Positions 8,803 to 15,551 of a stretch of DNA of 64,000 nt are shown here, in pieces. Numbering within the stretch: position 1 is the first letter of the stretch; every line of letters begins with the position of its first letter. The stretch is from Pedobacter cryotolerans (lineage in GTDB: Bacteria; Bacteroidota; Bacteroidia; Sphingobacteriales; Sphingobacteriaceae), in assembly GCF_005116475.1 (NCBI RefSeq), contig NZ_SWBO01000004.1, positions 310,001 through 374,000 on the forward strand, in the 5' to 3' direction. A model generated the notes under the pieces. That model was not told the DNA's origin, did not search any database, and saw nothing but the letters and a program-made list of their open reading frames with translations. Position numbers and translations under genes: made by a program.

Positions 8803-9393
8803 TTGAATATTATCAATTTAAACATAAATAGCAGTCCACAAGACTGCTATTATATTTTAGATAGTAACGTTTGGCTGCCAATTCTAGGTTTAGATGATGA
8901 GCCTACAAGTTCTCATTATCAAATATTTTTCGATAAGCTCCTTAAAAAAGAAAATCCACAAATATTATTGTGTTCAGTTCAGCTTAGCGAAATTTTAAAC
9001 AGATTATTAAGATTTGATGCAAGAAAGGTTTATGACAGGAAGTATGATGGCAAGACTGGAAGCATACCAAAGTTTACCACTTTTTATAAAGATGAATATA
9101 GATGTAGCGAAGATTTCAAATTAAAATATGAAAGTATTATTGATGATATCTCCGGATTTTCATATGGATTTCAAATGGTAGAGCCAAGTAAATTTGATTT
9201 TGATGCTTTAACTAATTTCGAAGCAGATAAAATGGACTTTAATGACCATTATTTTTGTCTTTTAGCTAAAGAATATGGCGCAACTATTGTAACCCATGAT
9301 GCAGACTTCTTTGGTTTAGATGTAAATGTTGCTACTTTTAATTTAAGGTTGTATAAAGCTTACACCAATAGTATAAAACCTAAGTTAATTTAA
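8803..9393 (+). CDS. PIN-domain nuclease-like protein
   Basis: This 196-residue protein has the acidic PIN residues: D20 in 'YYILDSNVW', a Glu in 'QLSEILNRLL', and two late aspartates in 'DFNDHYFCLLAKEYGATIVTHDADF'. PIN domains are Mg-dependent ribonucleases, including VapC toxins that cut tRNA or rRNA. It starts at a TTG 11 bases after the DUF4325 gene; no ATG precedes the first catalytic Asp. There is no VapB-like antitoxin, which makes the adjacent STAS-like/ATPase pair the likely control. It would be the effector of the cassette. It is longer than a minimal VapC because of an insert around residues 80-115. Confidence 0.8.
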   Translation: MNIINLNINSSPQDCYYILDSNVWLPILGLDDEPTSSHYQIFFDKLLKKENPQILLCSVQLSEILNRLLRFDARKVYDRKYDGKTGSIPKFTTFYKDEYRCSEDFKLKYESIIDDISGFSYGFQMVEPSKFDFDALTNFEADKMDFNDHYFCLLAKEYGATIVTHDADFFGLDVNVATFNLRLYKAYTNSIKPKLI

Positions 9394-9840
9394 TAGTTAA
9401 ATTTATTTTTGGTTTCTGCTCTATGTAACTCCCCCAACTCTCTCATGCCAAACCCTTTTACGCCCATCAATAAATTCTTCGCTTAAGTAAAACACGCCAC
9501 CCATTCCATATATCCTCAAAGCCATCCCGAATTTTTTAGCACAAAAAGATTTTATAATCCTTAATTTTTTCAAAAGCCATCACCACCTATTCGCCCTGTA
9601 TAAAATAATTTCAAAATTATTCTATTTCCAGACGCTTAATTTCTTTTCCCTAAATGAAATAAATTATCGGTAATCAATCAATGTTTTACTTTGAATAAAT
9701 AAATATTTCTTTAAAGAATATTTTGGTTAAAATGCTGTAATTCAGTAAATAATGAAAGAGGTATAGCTATTTGTTGTATAGTTTTTAATACTTAACTTGA
9801 TACCAATTAATCAAAAACTTCATCATTAAAAACCAAACCT
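9394..9840. other. Gene-poor spacer containing a dispersed repeat
   Basis: These 447 bases contain no convincing plus-strand gene. The part from about 9519 to 9682 is a copy of the repeat also seen at 12135-12297. A 34-codon minus-strand frame (9421-9525) exists but is probably a degraded element. The last 150 bases are strongly AT-rich and should hold the promoter of the next gene. Confidence 0.5.
9519..9682. repeat. Dispersed ~160 bp repeat, copy A
   Basis: This stretch aligns by eye along its whole length with 12135-12297, with small indels. Shared blocks include 'agccatcccgaa', 'gattttgtaatccctaat'-like, 'gccatcacc', 'ttctatttcca', 'aatttcttttccctaa' and 'aataaattatc'. Both copies lie just downstream of a plus-strand gene in the same orientation. 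It may be a decayed gene end or a mobile-element remnant. Confidence 0.7.
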
Positions 9841-10071
9841 ATGTCAAAAGTGTATGAAACAGGGCACGCCAAAAACGTAGCCAACTTCGAAACCCTAATT
9901 TCATTTGTAGCCAGCTATGGTGCTACTTACAATCCATCGAGAGCATCCATTCAACTAGCAGCATTACAAACCAAAGCAGTAGATGCAAGCATAGCCATGC
10001 AGCAAGTAAATACGCGTTTAGCTACCAATGGCAATGTGATAGCTGCTAGAGAAACAGGAGCAAGTAGTTAA
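9841..10071 (+). CDS. Short protein, probably the truncated N-terminus of a conserved Bacteroidota protein
   Basis: This 76-residue protein begins 'MSKVYETGHAKNVANFETL', a start I associate with a longer (about 200-250 residue) uncharacterised Bacteroidota family whose role is unknown. Here it ends early, after 'IAARETGASS'. The bases after the stop do not clearly resume the frame, so the gene appears cut down rather than interrupted once. It has no signal peptide or membrane span. It lies among other damaged genes, which supports decay. The family recall is from memory and unverified. Confidence 0.5.
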   Translation: MSKVYETGHAKNVANFETLISFVASYGATYNPSRASIQLAALQTKAVDASIAMQQVNTRLATNGNVIAARETGASS

Positions 10072-10166
10072 AACAATATTAGAGCAGGCTAAGCTTATAA
10101 CAGATGAGTTTTCCAATATATACTAGTAAATAATTAGAACAAAAATGATTAAGACAGAACAAAAAC

Positions 10167-10430
10167 TTGCAAGATGAATGGGTAAAGCATTTCGATAACC
10201 TAACTGGTACAGCCTTTGGTAATGCAATAATGAATAACGTTTCGTTAAATTTTGCCATAGTTGAAGATAAAGTGGTAGCAGTAGTAGATGTGAGAGAATC
10301 TGCAACGCATGTTTTTATGAAGAACAAGGCAGATAAAAACCGCAAGCAATTTTACATTCGTAGAAATGGAAGTACCATTGAGTTAGATGCCGAAGAAATG
10401 ATTGGGTATGTAAAACAAAAGTGGGGATAA
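10167..10430 (+). pseudogene. C-terminal fragment resembling an AlbA_2/Schlafen-type ATP-binding protein
   Basis: These 87 codons lack a convincing start (only a TTG at 10167). The end 'FYIRRNGSTIELDAEEMIGYVKQKW' resembles the C-terminus of AlbA_2 (Schlafen-like) DNA-binding domain proteins, which end in a similar 'R.GNST..L...E...YI..RW' block. A short frame beginning with the ATG at 10145 runs into a stop and could be the previous piece after a frameshift. The bulk of such a protein is absent, so this looks like a gene remnant. Confidence in the family is low to moderate. Confidence 0.45.
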
Positions 10431-10579
10431 ACCGTAAATTGGTGCAAAACTTTTATAATATTTCAGTTAGATATTATCTATTTTAGTCTTTGTAATATTA
10501 AATTAAAAACACTTACATATTTTTATTGTAAATATTTAATCAGAAATTTGAATTTAATTAAGCAATAGCTTAAGTTTGT

Positions 10580-10990
10580 ATGCAAAGAAAAGCAATATTA
10601 GTAAAGAAATCCATAGATGGAAAGAAAGCTTTCTTTGTTGACGAACGAAATGCAAAAGAAATATATTCCATTCTTAATAAAGATGAAGCTTACAAGAAGA
10701 AATTCCGTTTTGCCCTCCACCAACTCTTAGATGGAAAAATTACAAGAGATTTATATGATAAGGAAAACTTTGAAAAAGGCTGCGAACATATAACCGCTTT
10801 AAAATTATTTAAAGGAAAAAATAACCCAAGAATATATTGTCAGGAACAAACATTCGGAGAACAAAAAGTGTTTGTGATTATAGCTTGCAGTGTTGTGGCA
10901 AAAAAAACAACAAGCTCCGGTCTCTCAAAAAAAGATAAACAAAATATTAGAAGCATAGCTAAATATGAATACGACATCAAAGACATCTGA
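10580..10990 (+). CDS. RelE/HigB-like toxin of a TAC module
   Basis: This 136-residue protein has a basic N-terminal half and a core 'HITALKLFKGKNNPRIYCQEQ', the kind of strand block seen in RelE/HigB-type mRNA interferases and Gp49-like toxins. The C-terminus 'QNIRSIAKYEYDI' overlaps the start of an HTH gene by 26 bases. Toxin-first order with an HTH antitoxin is the HigBA arrangement, and the third gene is a SecB-like chaperone. A TAnnTTTG-like TAAGTTTG lies immediately before the ATG (10571-10578), so the transcript leader may be very short. Catalytic residues cannot be assigned with certainty. Confidence 0.68.
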   Translation: MQRKAILVKKSIDGKKAFFVDERNAKEIYSILNKDEAYKKKFRFALHQLLDGKITRDLYDKENFEKGCEHITALKLFKGKNNPRIYCQEQTFGEQKVFVIIACSVVAKKTTSSGLSKKDKQNIRSIAKYEYDIKDI

Positions 10991-11405
10991 AGAAATACAA
11001 AATAGCTTTAATGAAATTTTATCCATCTCATCAGAACAAGAACGCTTAGAGCTAGAAGCTCAATCATTGGCTTTTTCTTTTTTGGCAGAGATTGATAAAG
11101 CGATGAGCGAACAGAAAATGTCTAAAAAAGCTTTGGCCGAATCTATCGGAACATCGGCTAGTTACATCACTCAATTATTTAGAGGAGATAGGTTGCCGAA
11201 TTTTATAAATTTAGCTAAGATGAAAGAAGCTTTAGGTATGGAATTCGACATTGAAGTTCGAGATAAACATACAACCGAAGAAAAATCTTTTGATTTTCCA
11301 GAAATTAAGCCTAAAGGATGGCATTATTATAAATTTGAGACTGATTATCAAACCCCTCAAGCTGAATATGGTGATGTTCAATATGATGAAACTCAAGCAG
11401 CATAA
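10965..11405 (+). CDS. HigA-like HTH antitoxin with C-terminal chaperone-addiction-like tail
   Basis: This 146-residue protein has an XRE-type helix-turn-helix at about residues 50-100 ('SKKALAESIGTSASYITQLF'), which should bind DNA and repress the operon. After it comes a ~35-residue tail rich in aromatics ('PKGWHYYKFETDYQTP'). In TAC systems a C-terminal extension of the antitoxin (ChAD) is recognised by the dedicated SecB-like chaperone, without which the antitoxin is degraded. This tail has the right position, length and hydrophobic character. It overlaps the toxin gene at its start and shares one base of its stop with the chaperone ATG. Confidence 0.78.
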   Translation: MNTTSKTSEEIQNSFNEILSISSEQERLELEAQSLAFSFLAEIDKAMSEQKMSKKALAESIGTSASYITQLFRGDRLPNFINLAKMKEALGMEFDIEVRDKHTTEEKSFDFPEIKPKGWHYYKFETDYQTPQAEYGDVQYDETQAA

Positions 11406-11869
11406 TGAAAGCGAAATTATCTCCTTTAATTTGGTTGAATTTTGCTTTACTAAAGAGTGAATTTGATTTTATCCAACCTGCAACAATTTCAAAGAAGAAG
11501 TTAGACCCATCAACTTTTTTTGAAAAATATGTAATTGATGTAGATTTTTCAAATAATATTAGTGATGATGGAACGTTTCAAACTTTCACTAAAATTGAAA
11601 TTAATAATGAAGATGAGCCAGAAGCTGGATATAAAATTTTGGTAGAAGGAACTGGAATTTTTCAGATTAAAAGTGAAGTGGAACTTCCAGAAGGACATAT
11701 TAAAAATCTCCAGAACTATTCTGCTGTAAATTTATTAATCAATAGATTAAGAACTCACATTTTACAAATGACTAGTCTTTCTGTTTTTGGTGCTTATGAC
11801 CTACCTCCAATAGATATTACTGATTTATTCAAGCAGAAAAACGAGCAAAATCGTGTAGGAAAGGATTAA
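11405..11869 (+). CDS. SecB-like chaperone of a toxin-antitoxin-chaperone (TAC) system
   Basis: This 154-residue protein has the SecB-family end of a helix followed by a proline-rich hydrophobic segment ('SLSVFGAYDLPPIDITDLF') and the preceding beta-strand pattern ('GYKILVEGTGIFQIKSE'). TAC chaperones such as Mycobacterium Rv1957 bind the tail of a HigA-type antitoxin and protect it. Overlap of one base with the antitoxin stop (TAATG) shows tight coupling. A housekeeping SecB would not be expected inside a toxin-antitoxin operon. Assignment rests on motif and context together. Confidence 0.72.
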   Translation: MKAKLSPLIWLNFALLKSEFDFIQPATISKKKLDPSTFFEKYVIDVDFSNNISDDGTFQTFTKIEINNEDEPEAGYKILVEGTGIFQIKSEVELPEGHIKNLQNYSAVNLLINRLRTHILQMTSLSVFGAYDLPPIDITDLFKQKNEQNRVGKD

Positions 11870-11890
11870 GCATTAATGTAAATTATTTTT

Positions 11891-12103
11891 ATGGCATACT
11901 CAATTGAAATGTGGCGAGCATTAAATCGCTCACTACAAATGGAATCACGTTTCTTTAAAAAATATCTTGATGAACATTATCCTGGTGTTTATGAAGAAAT
12001 TAAAAATGAAATGATAAAAAAAGGAATGAGTGATTTAAGCGACTCCTTTGATGATTTTTTGGTTGAAAATGTTCCGATGAAAGTTCATAAAAAAGATGTT
12101 TGA
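11891..12103 (+). CDS. Small protein of unknown function behind the TAC operon
   Basis: This 70-residue, mostly helical and charged protein starts at an ATG 21 bases after the chaperone gene, so it is probably in the same transcript. Blocks such as 'SRFFKKYLDEHYPGVYEEIK' predict amphipathic helices. I recognise no family. It could be a fourth component of the TAC module or an unrelated passenger. It ends just before the second copy of the dispersed repeat. Confidence 0.55.
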   Translation: MAYSIEMWRALNRSLQMESRFFKKYLDEHYPGVYEEIKNEMIKKGMSDLSDSFDDFLVENVPMKVHKKDV

Positions 12104-12505
12104 CGCACTAACTTTGCTATTGGAGATGTTGTGCAAGCCATCCCGAAATTTTATGATAAACAGATTTTGTAATCCCTAATTTTTGCAAAGGCCATCACCT
12201 CATACTCTTACCTTCTAAAATATTTCCAAAATTTTCTATTTCCATACGCCCAATTTCTTTTCCCTAAAAACAATAAATTATCTTAATCAACTATTGCGTA
12301 GCTTTCCGTCTCGGTAAAATTTAAGGTCTATTGCATCCAAAATGCTGATCCCGAATGTTCTAGATTTTGAATTGAGGAAAGAAACAACATCTTTAGCTTC
12401 ATTTTTTAGTATATGCTTTAACATATAAAACTATTAATTATCTATAAGTATATCTTTTTGCATATAATTTTATATATTTGATTAAATTACGAGCAATTGC
12501 ATATA
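12104..12505. other. Intergenic region with dispersed repeat and hipB control region
   Basis: The first half is repeat copy B. The middle (12287-12424) holds a 45-codon minus-strand frame beginning 'MLKHILKNEAKDVVSFLNSK' that I cannot identify and do not call. The last ~80 bases are extremely AT-rich and contain the likely hipB promoter (TATATTTG at 12473-12480) and operator repeats. Confidence 0.5.
12135..12297. repeat. Dispersed ~160 bp repeat, copy B
   Basis: This is the partner of 9519-9682 in direct orientation, 2.6 kb apart. Shared blocks are listed under copy A. The two copies differ by scattered substitutions and small gaps, so the duplication is not recent. Confidence 0.7.
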
Positions 12506-12507
12506 AT
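12458..12507 (+). promoter_or_regulatory. Candidate hipB operator: 11-bp direct repeats around the promoter
   Basis: TTGCATATAAT occurs at 12458-12468 and again at 12497-12507, the second copy overlapping the hipB start codon. A TAnnTTTG -7 box (12473-12480) lies between them. Repressor bound to both would cover promoter and start, as expected for HTH antitoxin autoregulation. Binding is inferred. Confidence 0.45.
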
Positions 12508-12727
12508 GAAACACTTAGCTGAGTTTATTAAAGAGAAAAGAAAAGAAGAAAAGCTTACCCAAGAACAATTTGCGGATAGGGCGGGTGTGGCACTAACGGT
12601 AATACGAAAAATAGAACAGGGTAAAGAAAATCTTAATCTTTCTAGTATAAATCAGGTATTAAAAATGTTTGGTTATGTGTTAGCTCCGATTGAAAAAAAT
12701 GGTGTTTCTCAAAATCATGACGTATGA
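12506..12727 (+). CDS. hipB: HipB-like HTH antitoxin/repressor
   Basis: This 73-residue protein starts at the ATG at 12506; a TTG at 12497 is possible but would overlap the operator repeat. It is a single XRE helix-turn-helix ('LTQEQFADRAGVALTVIRKIEQG') with the 'EQGKENLNLSSINQVLKMFGY' block typical of HipB. It should dimerise, bind DNA at its own promoter and join the HipS/HipT complex. Its TGA overlaps the next ATG (ATGA), so expression is coupled. There is no long C-terminal tail. Confidence 0.85.
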   Translation: MKHLAEFIKEKRKEEKLTQEQFADRAGVALTVIRKIEQGKENLNLSSINQVLKMFGYVLAPIEKNGVSQNHDV

Positions 12728-13056
12728 GAATAGCTGAAATATTTTATCAAGATATATTGGCAGGAATACTCATTGAGACAAATGATGGGGAGTATACATT
12801 TGAATATGATACGGATTATATCGAAAACTATCCAAATCAATTTCTTACTTTTTCTATGCCAGTGGGCAAGGGTAAATTTAAAGACAATCGTTTATTTCCT
12901 TTTTTCGAGGGTTTAATTCCAGAGGGATGGCTTTTAAATATCGCATCAAAAAACTGGAAAATTAATCCCAATGATAGGATGGGTTTACTTTTAGCCTGTT
13001 GCCAAAATTGTATAGGTGCAGTAAGTGTTAAACCAATACATACGGGTGATGAATAA
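12724..13056 (+). CDS. hipS: HipS-like protein (separate N-terminal subdomain of HipA)
   Basis: This 110-residue protein corresponds to the N-terminal subdomain of HipA kinases ('YENYPNQFLTFSMPVG'-like, then 'LFPFFEGLIPEGWLL' and 'DRMGLLLACCQNCIGAVSV'). In classical two-gene systems this is fused to the kinase; here it is its own gene, as in HipBST of enteropathogenic E. coli, where HipS is the antitoxin. Its last 8 bases overlap the kinase gene in another frame, so this is a natural gene boundary and not a simple frameshift, which would not restore a fresh ATG in this context. Confidence 0.78.
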   Translation: MRIAEIFYQDILAGILIETNDGEYTFEYDTDYIENYPNQFLTFSMPVGKGKFKDNRLFPFFEGLIPEGWLLNIASKNWKINPNDRMGLLLACCQNCIGAVSVKPIHTGDE

Positions 13057-13999
13057 GAACTGTTTATATTGTTATAACCAATTGCCCCAAGATACGAATG
13101 GAGATTTCCACGAGCATTGTAGTCTGGATTTTTTTGGCACCAAGCAACAGCCAGAATTTGCTTATTCGTTAGCGCAGATGGATGAATTGGCGAAAAATGT
13201 AATAGAAAGAAGTATTGCAGTTCCTGGAGTACAACCTAAACTGTCTTTAACGATGGTTAATACTGCTTTGGATGATGATAAAAATGGTAGGCTCACTGTA
13301 GTTGGTGCTTTGGGTGGTAATTATATCTTTAAACCACCATCTTCAATCTTTAATGAAATGCCACAAAATGAACATCTCACTATGAGAATGGCAGAAGCTT
13401 TTGGAATGAAGACTGCAAAATCTAGCTTAATCCGTTTAAAATCGGGTGAACTTTCCTATATCACCAAAAGATTTGACAGAACTGATTTAGGCAAGAAGAA
13501 ACACATTTTAGATATGTTTCAAATTTTAGAGGCTTTTGATAAGTACAAAAGTTCAATGGAAAAGGTAGGAAAGGCCATAGGTCAATATTCTAATCGTTCA
13601 GCATTTGATCAACTCTATTTTTTTGAATTAGCTGTTTTCAGTTTTTTAACTGGAAACAATGATATGCACCTTAAAAATTTCTCTTTGCTATTAGATCATA
13701 ACAAGTGGAGTTTATCTCCAGCGTATGATTTATTGAATGTAGCAATTGTAAACCCCGAGGATAAGGAAGAATTGGCTTTAACGTTAGAAGGCAAAAAGAA
13801 AAAACTTAGCCTAGAGAATTTTCAATATTTGGGAGCAAAGCTTGATCTCAATGAAAAGCAAATTAAGAGTGTTTTTAAACGATTTGAAAAATTTAAAATT
13901 ATTGCCGAAGAATGGATAAACTATTCCTTTCTTTCTGAAGATTATAAAGAAAAGTATACAGTTTTATTAAAGTCAAGGTATCACATACTTTACTCTTAA
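13049..13999 (+). CDS. hipT: HipT-like Ser/Thr kinase toxin
   Basis: This 316-residue protein starts at the ATG at 13049. It is the HipA-type kinase core: a Gly/Ser loop near 'VPGVQPKLSL', an ATP-binding Lys region 'SYITKRFDR', catalytic D205 and N210 in 'GNNDMHLKNFSLL', and the metal-binding D227 in 'SPAYDLLN'. An N-terminal CxxC pair and a further 'HEHCSLDFFG' may bind metal. HipA-family kinases phosphorylate aminoacyl-tRNA synthetases (Glu for HipA, Trp for HipT) and halt translation; the target here is unknown. All catalytic residues are present, so the toxin looks functional. Confidence 0.85.
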   Translation: MNKNCLYCYNQLPQDTNGDFHEHCSLDFFGTKQQPEFAYSLAQMDELAKNVIERSIAVPGVQPKLSLTMVNTALDDDKNGRLTVVGALGGNYIFKPPSSIFNEMPQNEHLTMRMAEAFGMKTAKSSLIRLKSGELSYITKRFDRTDLGKKKHILDMFQILEAFDKYKSSMEKVGKAIGQYSNRSAFDQLYFFELAVFSFLTGNNDMHLKNFSLLLDHNKWSLSPAYDLLNVAIVNPEDKEELALTLEGKKKKLSLENFQYLGAKLDLNEKQIKSVFKRFEKFKIIAEEWINYSFLSEDYKEKYTVLLKSRYHILYS

Positions 14000-14052
14000 A
14001 GGTGTTTTGAGGAGAATAATTTCATTTGCTAATTAGAAATGCACAAAAACAT

Positions 14053-14076
14053 AATATAAACAAAATTGTTTATATT
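14053..14076. promoter_or_regulatory. Palindromic operator over the AbiE-type antitoxin promoter
   Basis: Perfect 10-bp arms AATATAAACA and TGTTTATATT are separated by AAAT. The right arm overlaps a TAnnTTTG -7 box (TATATTTG, 14071-14078), and the antitoxin ATG follows at 14082. This is the expected layout for autorepression by the HTH protein encoded next. Confidence 0.65.
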
Positions 14077-14081
14077 TGTAT

Positions 14082-14567
14082 ATGTTTGAAAAGCTATCCA
14101 TATTAAAAGGTCTTCACCCAGGGTTCTTCTTAGAGCATGAACTCAAGAAGAAAAAATTGTCTAAACGACAATTTGCAATTGCTTTGTCAGAACATCCCCA
14201 AACTATTGGTGCAATTACTAAGGGAAACAGGGATATGAATACCGCTTTATCTTTAAGAATTGAAAAGGCTTTAAATTTGGAAGAAGGCTTTTTAATGATA
14301 TTACAATCTTTTTATGATATTAAAAAAGTAAAAGAAAAGCTTGCAGATAAAAAAACGCCAAATCTAAAATTAATACGTCCTGTATTGTTTTGGGATACGA
14401 ATATCAATAAAATAGATTGGGAGTTCCATAAAGAGTATATCATTCAAAGAATTTTTGAACGAGGAAATCAGCAAGAGAAAGAGGAAATAGAGAGGTTTTA
14501 CGGAAAACAAGTTGTTGCTGATATACGCTCAAATATAGCTAAGAGTAGTTACATCAAATTAGAATAA
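14082..14567 (+). CDS. HTH antitoxin paired with an AbiEii-type nucleotidyltransferase
   Basis: This 161-residue protein begins at the ATG at 14082. A HigA-like helix-turn-helix lies at about residues 12-65 ('LSKRQFAIALSEHPQTIGAI'). The C-terminal ~80 residues contain 'PVLFWDTNINKIDWEFHKEYIIQRIFERG', a segment common in antitoxins that partner AbiEii-like toxins in Bacteroidota and probably toxin-contacting. It sits directly behind a palindromic operator and 17 bases before the toxin gene. It is probably both repressor and antitoxin; the type IV-like mode known for AbiE is not proven here. Confidence 0.75.
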   Translation: MFEKLSILKGLHPGFFLEHELKKKKLSKRQFAIALSEHPQTIGAITKGNRDMNTALSLRIEKALNLEEGFLMILQSFYDIKKVKEKLADKKTPNLKLIRPVLFWDTNINKIDWEFHKEYIIQRIFERGNQQEKEEIERFYGKQVVADIRSNIAKSSYIKLE

Positions 14568-14584
14568 TTTAAACATATCGGTAT

Positions 14585-15220
14585 ATGCTCTATTGGAATA
14601 CTGTAAATGATACATTGAAAGATGCGTTATTGCTGTTGATGAAATCTTCCATATTCGACCAATTTAGATTAGTTGGAGGAACTTCTTTAAGTTTACAACT
14701 TGGGCATAGAATGTCAATTGATATTGATCTTTTTACTGATGCACCTTACAGATCTATAGACTTTAACAAAATTGACGAGTTCTTAAAAGACAATTTTCCT
14801 TATGTTGATGGGTCTTTTGGAATGTTGGTTGCAAATGGTAGATCTTATGCTGTTGGTGAAAATAATTTTAATAATGTTAAGCTTGATATCAACTATACAG
14901 ATCCTTTTATACAAAAGGCGTTATTTGTAGAAGGAGTGAGGTTGGCCACGGTTCAAGAGATTATGGCCATGAAAATGGAAATTGTTCAAAGTGCTGGTAG
15001 AAAGAAAGATTTTTGGGATATTCATGAAGTTTTAGATTACTATCCAGTTGAGCAAATGATAAAACTACATGAAGAAAGATATCCCTATGGACATGATAAG
15101 GATTTAATACTTAAAAATCTGTCTAATTTTACAAAAGCAGACAAGGATATTGACCCCGAATGCTTGCGTGGTAAACACTGGGAATTGATAAAGCTCGATA
15201 TGCTAGAATTAACAAAATAA
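14585..15220 (+). CDS. AbiEii/AbiGii-family nucleotidyltransferase toxin
   Basis: This 211-residue protein has the DNA-polymerase-beta-like nucleotidyltransferase site: 'LVGGTSLSLQLGHRMSIDIDLF' contains the GG-S and D-x-D metal-binding motifs at about residues 30-52. A later 'IMAMKMEIVQSAGRKKDFWDI' matches the conserved K and D of AbiEii toxins. Family members add nucleotides to tRNA or bind GTP, arresting growth during phage infection. It is preceded by its HTH antitoxin. The C-terminus is intact and no further gene follows for 330 bases. Confidence 0.88.
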   Translation: MLYWNTVNDTLKDALLLLMKSSIFDQFRLVGGTSLSLQLGHRMSIDIDLFTDAPYRSIDFNKIDEFLKDNFPYVDGSFGMLVANGRSYAVGENNFNNVKLDINYTDPFIQKALFVEGVRLATVQEIMAMKMEIVQSAGRKKDFWDIHEVLDYYPVEQMIKLHEERYPYGHDKDLILKNLSNFTKADKDIDPECLRGKHWELIKLDMLELTK

Positions 15221-15551
15221 ATCAGTTTTGTACCGAATTTGTATTTTTTATAATGTAAATGCCTGATAATCATTATCACTTCACTTTTTTTGTTAGAAAG
15301 TAAACGTTTTTTTCTTCGTTTAGTTTATCTTCTTTTTATCGAAATCGCTCAATTTTTTAGTCTAAACAATCTCAGTATAAAACATTATTATCCTTGTCTT
15401 ATTTAAAAATGATTGATCTATTTATTTAAATTACAGTGTGTTAATTTATTTTAATTCAAATCTTGTCTATGTAAACAATAGATTTTTAACTTTCTAAAAG
15501 TTTCAATATCATTTAAAATTTCTAACTTGAGCTGTCCCTAATTATGTTATC
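15221..15551. other. Intergenic region at the end of the defence island
   Basis: These 331 AT-rich bases hold no gene that I can support. A weak inverted repeat TAAACG/CGTTTA (15301-15322, 10-base loop) is present. I see no tRNA end or direct repeat that would mark an attachment site. Confidence 0.45.

Noticed and set aside
9421..9525. 34-codon minus-strand frame beginning MALRIYGMGGVFYLSEEF
   Set aside because: It partly overlaps the dispersed repeat, lacks a promoter, and the other repeat copy does not keep the frame; it looks like a remnant rather than a gene.
11251..11460. Overlapping plus-strand frame inside the TAC antitoxin and chaperone genes
   Set aside because: It is out of frame with two clear genes and has low-complexity Ile/Asn/Lys composition.
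12287..12424. 45-codon minus-strand frame beginning MLKHILKNEAKDVV
   Set aside because: Protein-like composition, but no recognised family and no visible promoter; not enough to call a gene.
12724..13999. HipA split by a frameshift (pseudogene)
   Set aside because: The second gene has its own ATG and extra N-terminal Cys-containing residues, and separate HipS/HipT genes are a known natural arrangement.
15221..15551. Integration site or tRNA at the right border of the island
   Set aside because: No tRNA-like cloverleaf, integrase or flanking direct repeat is visible.
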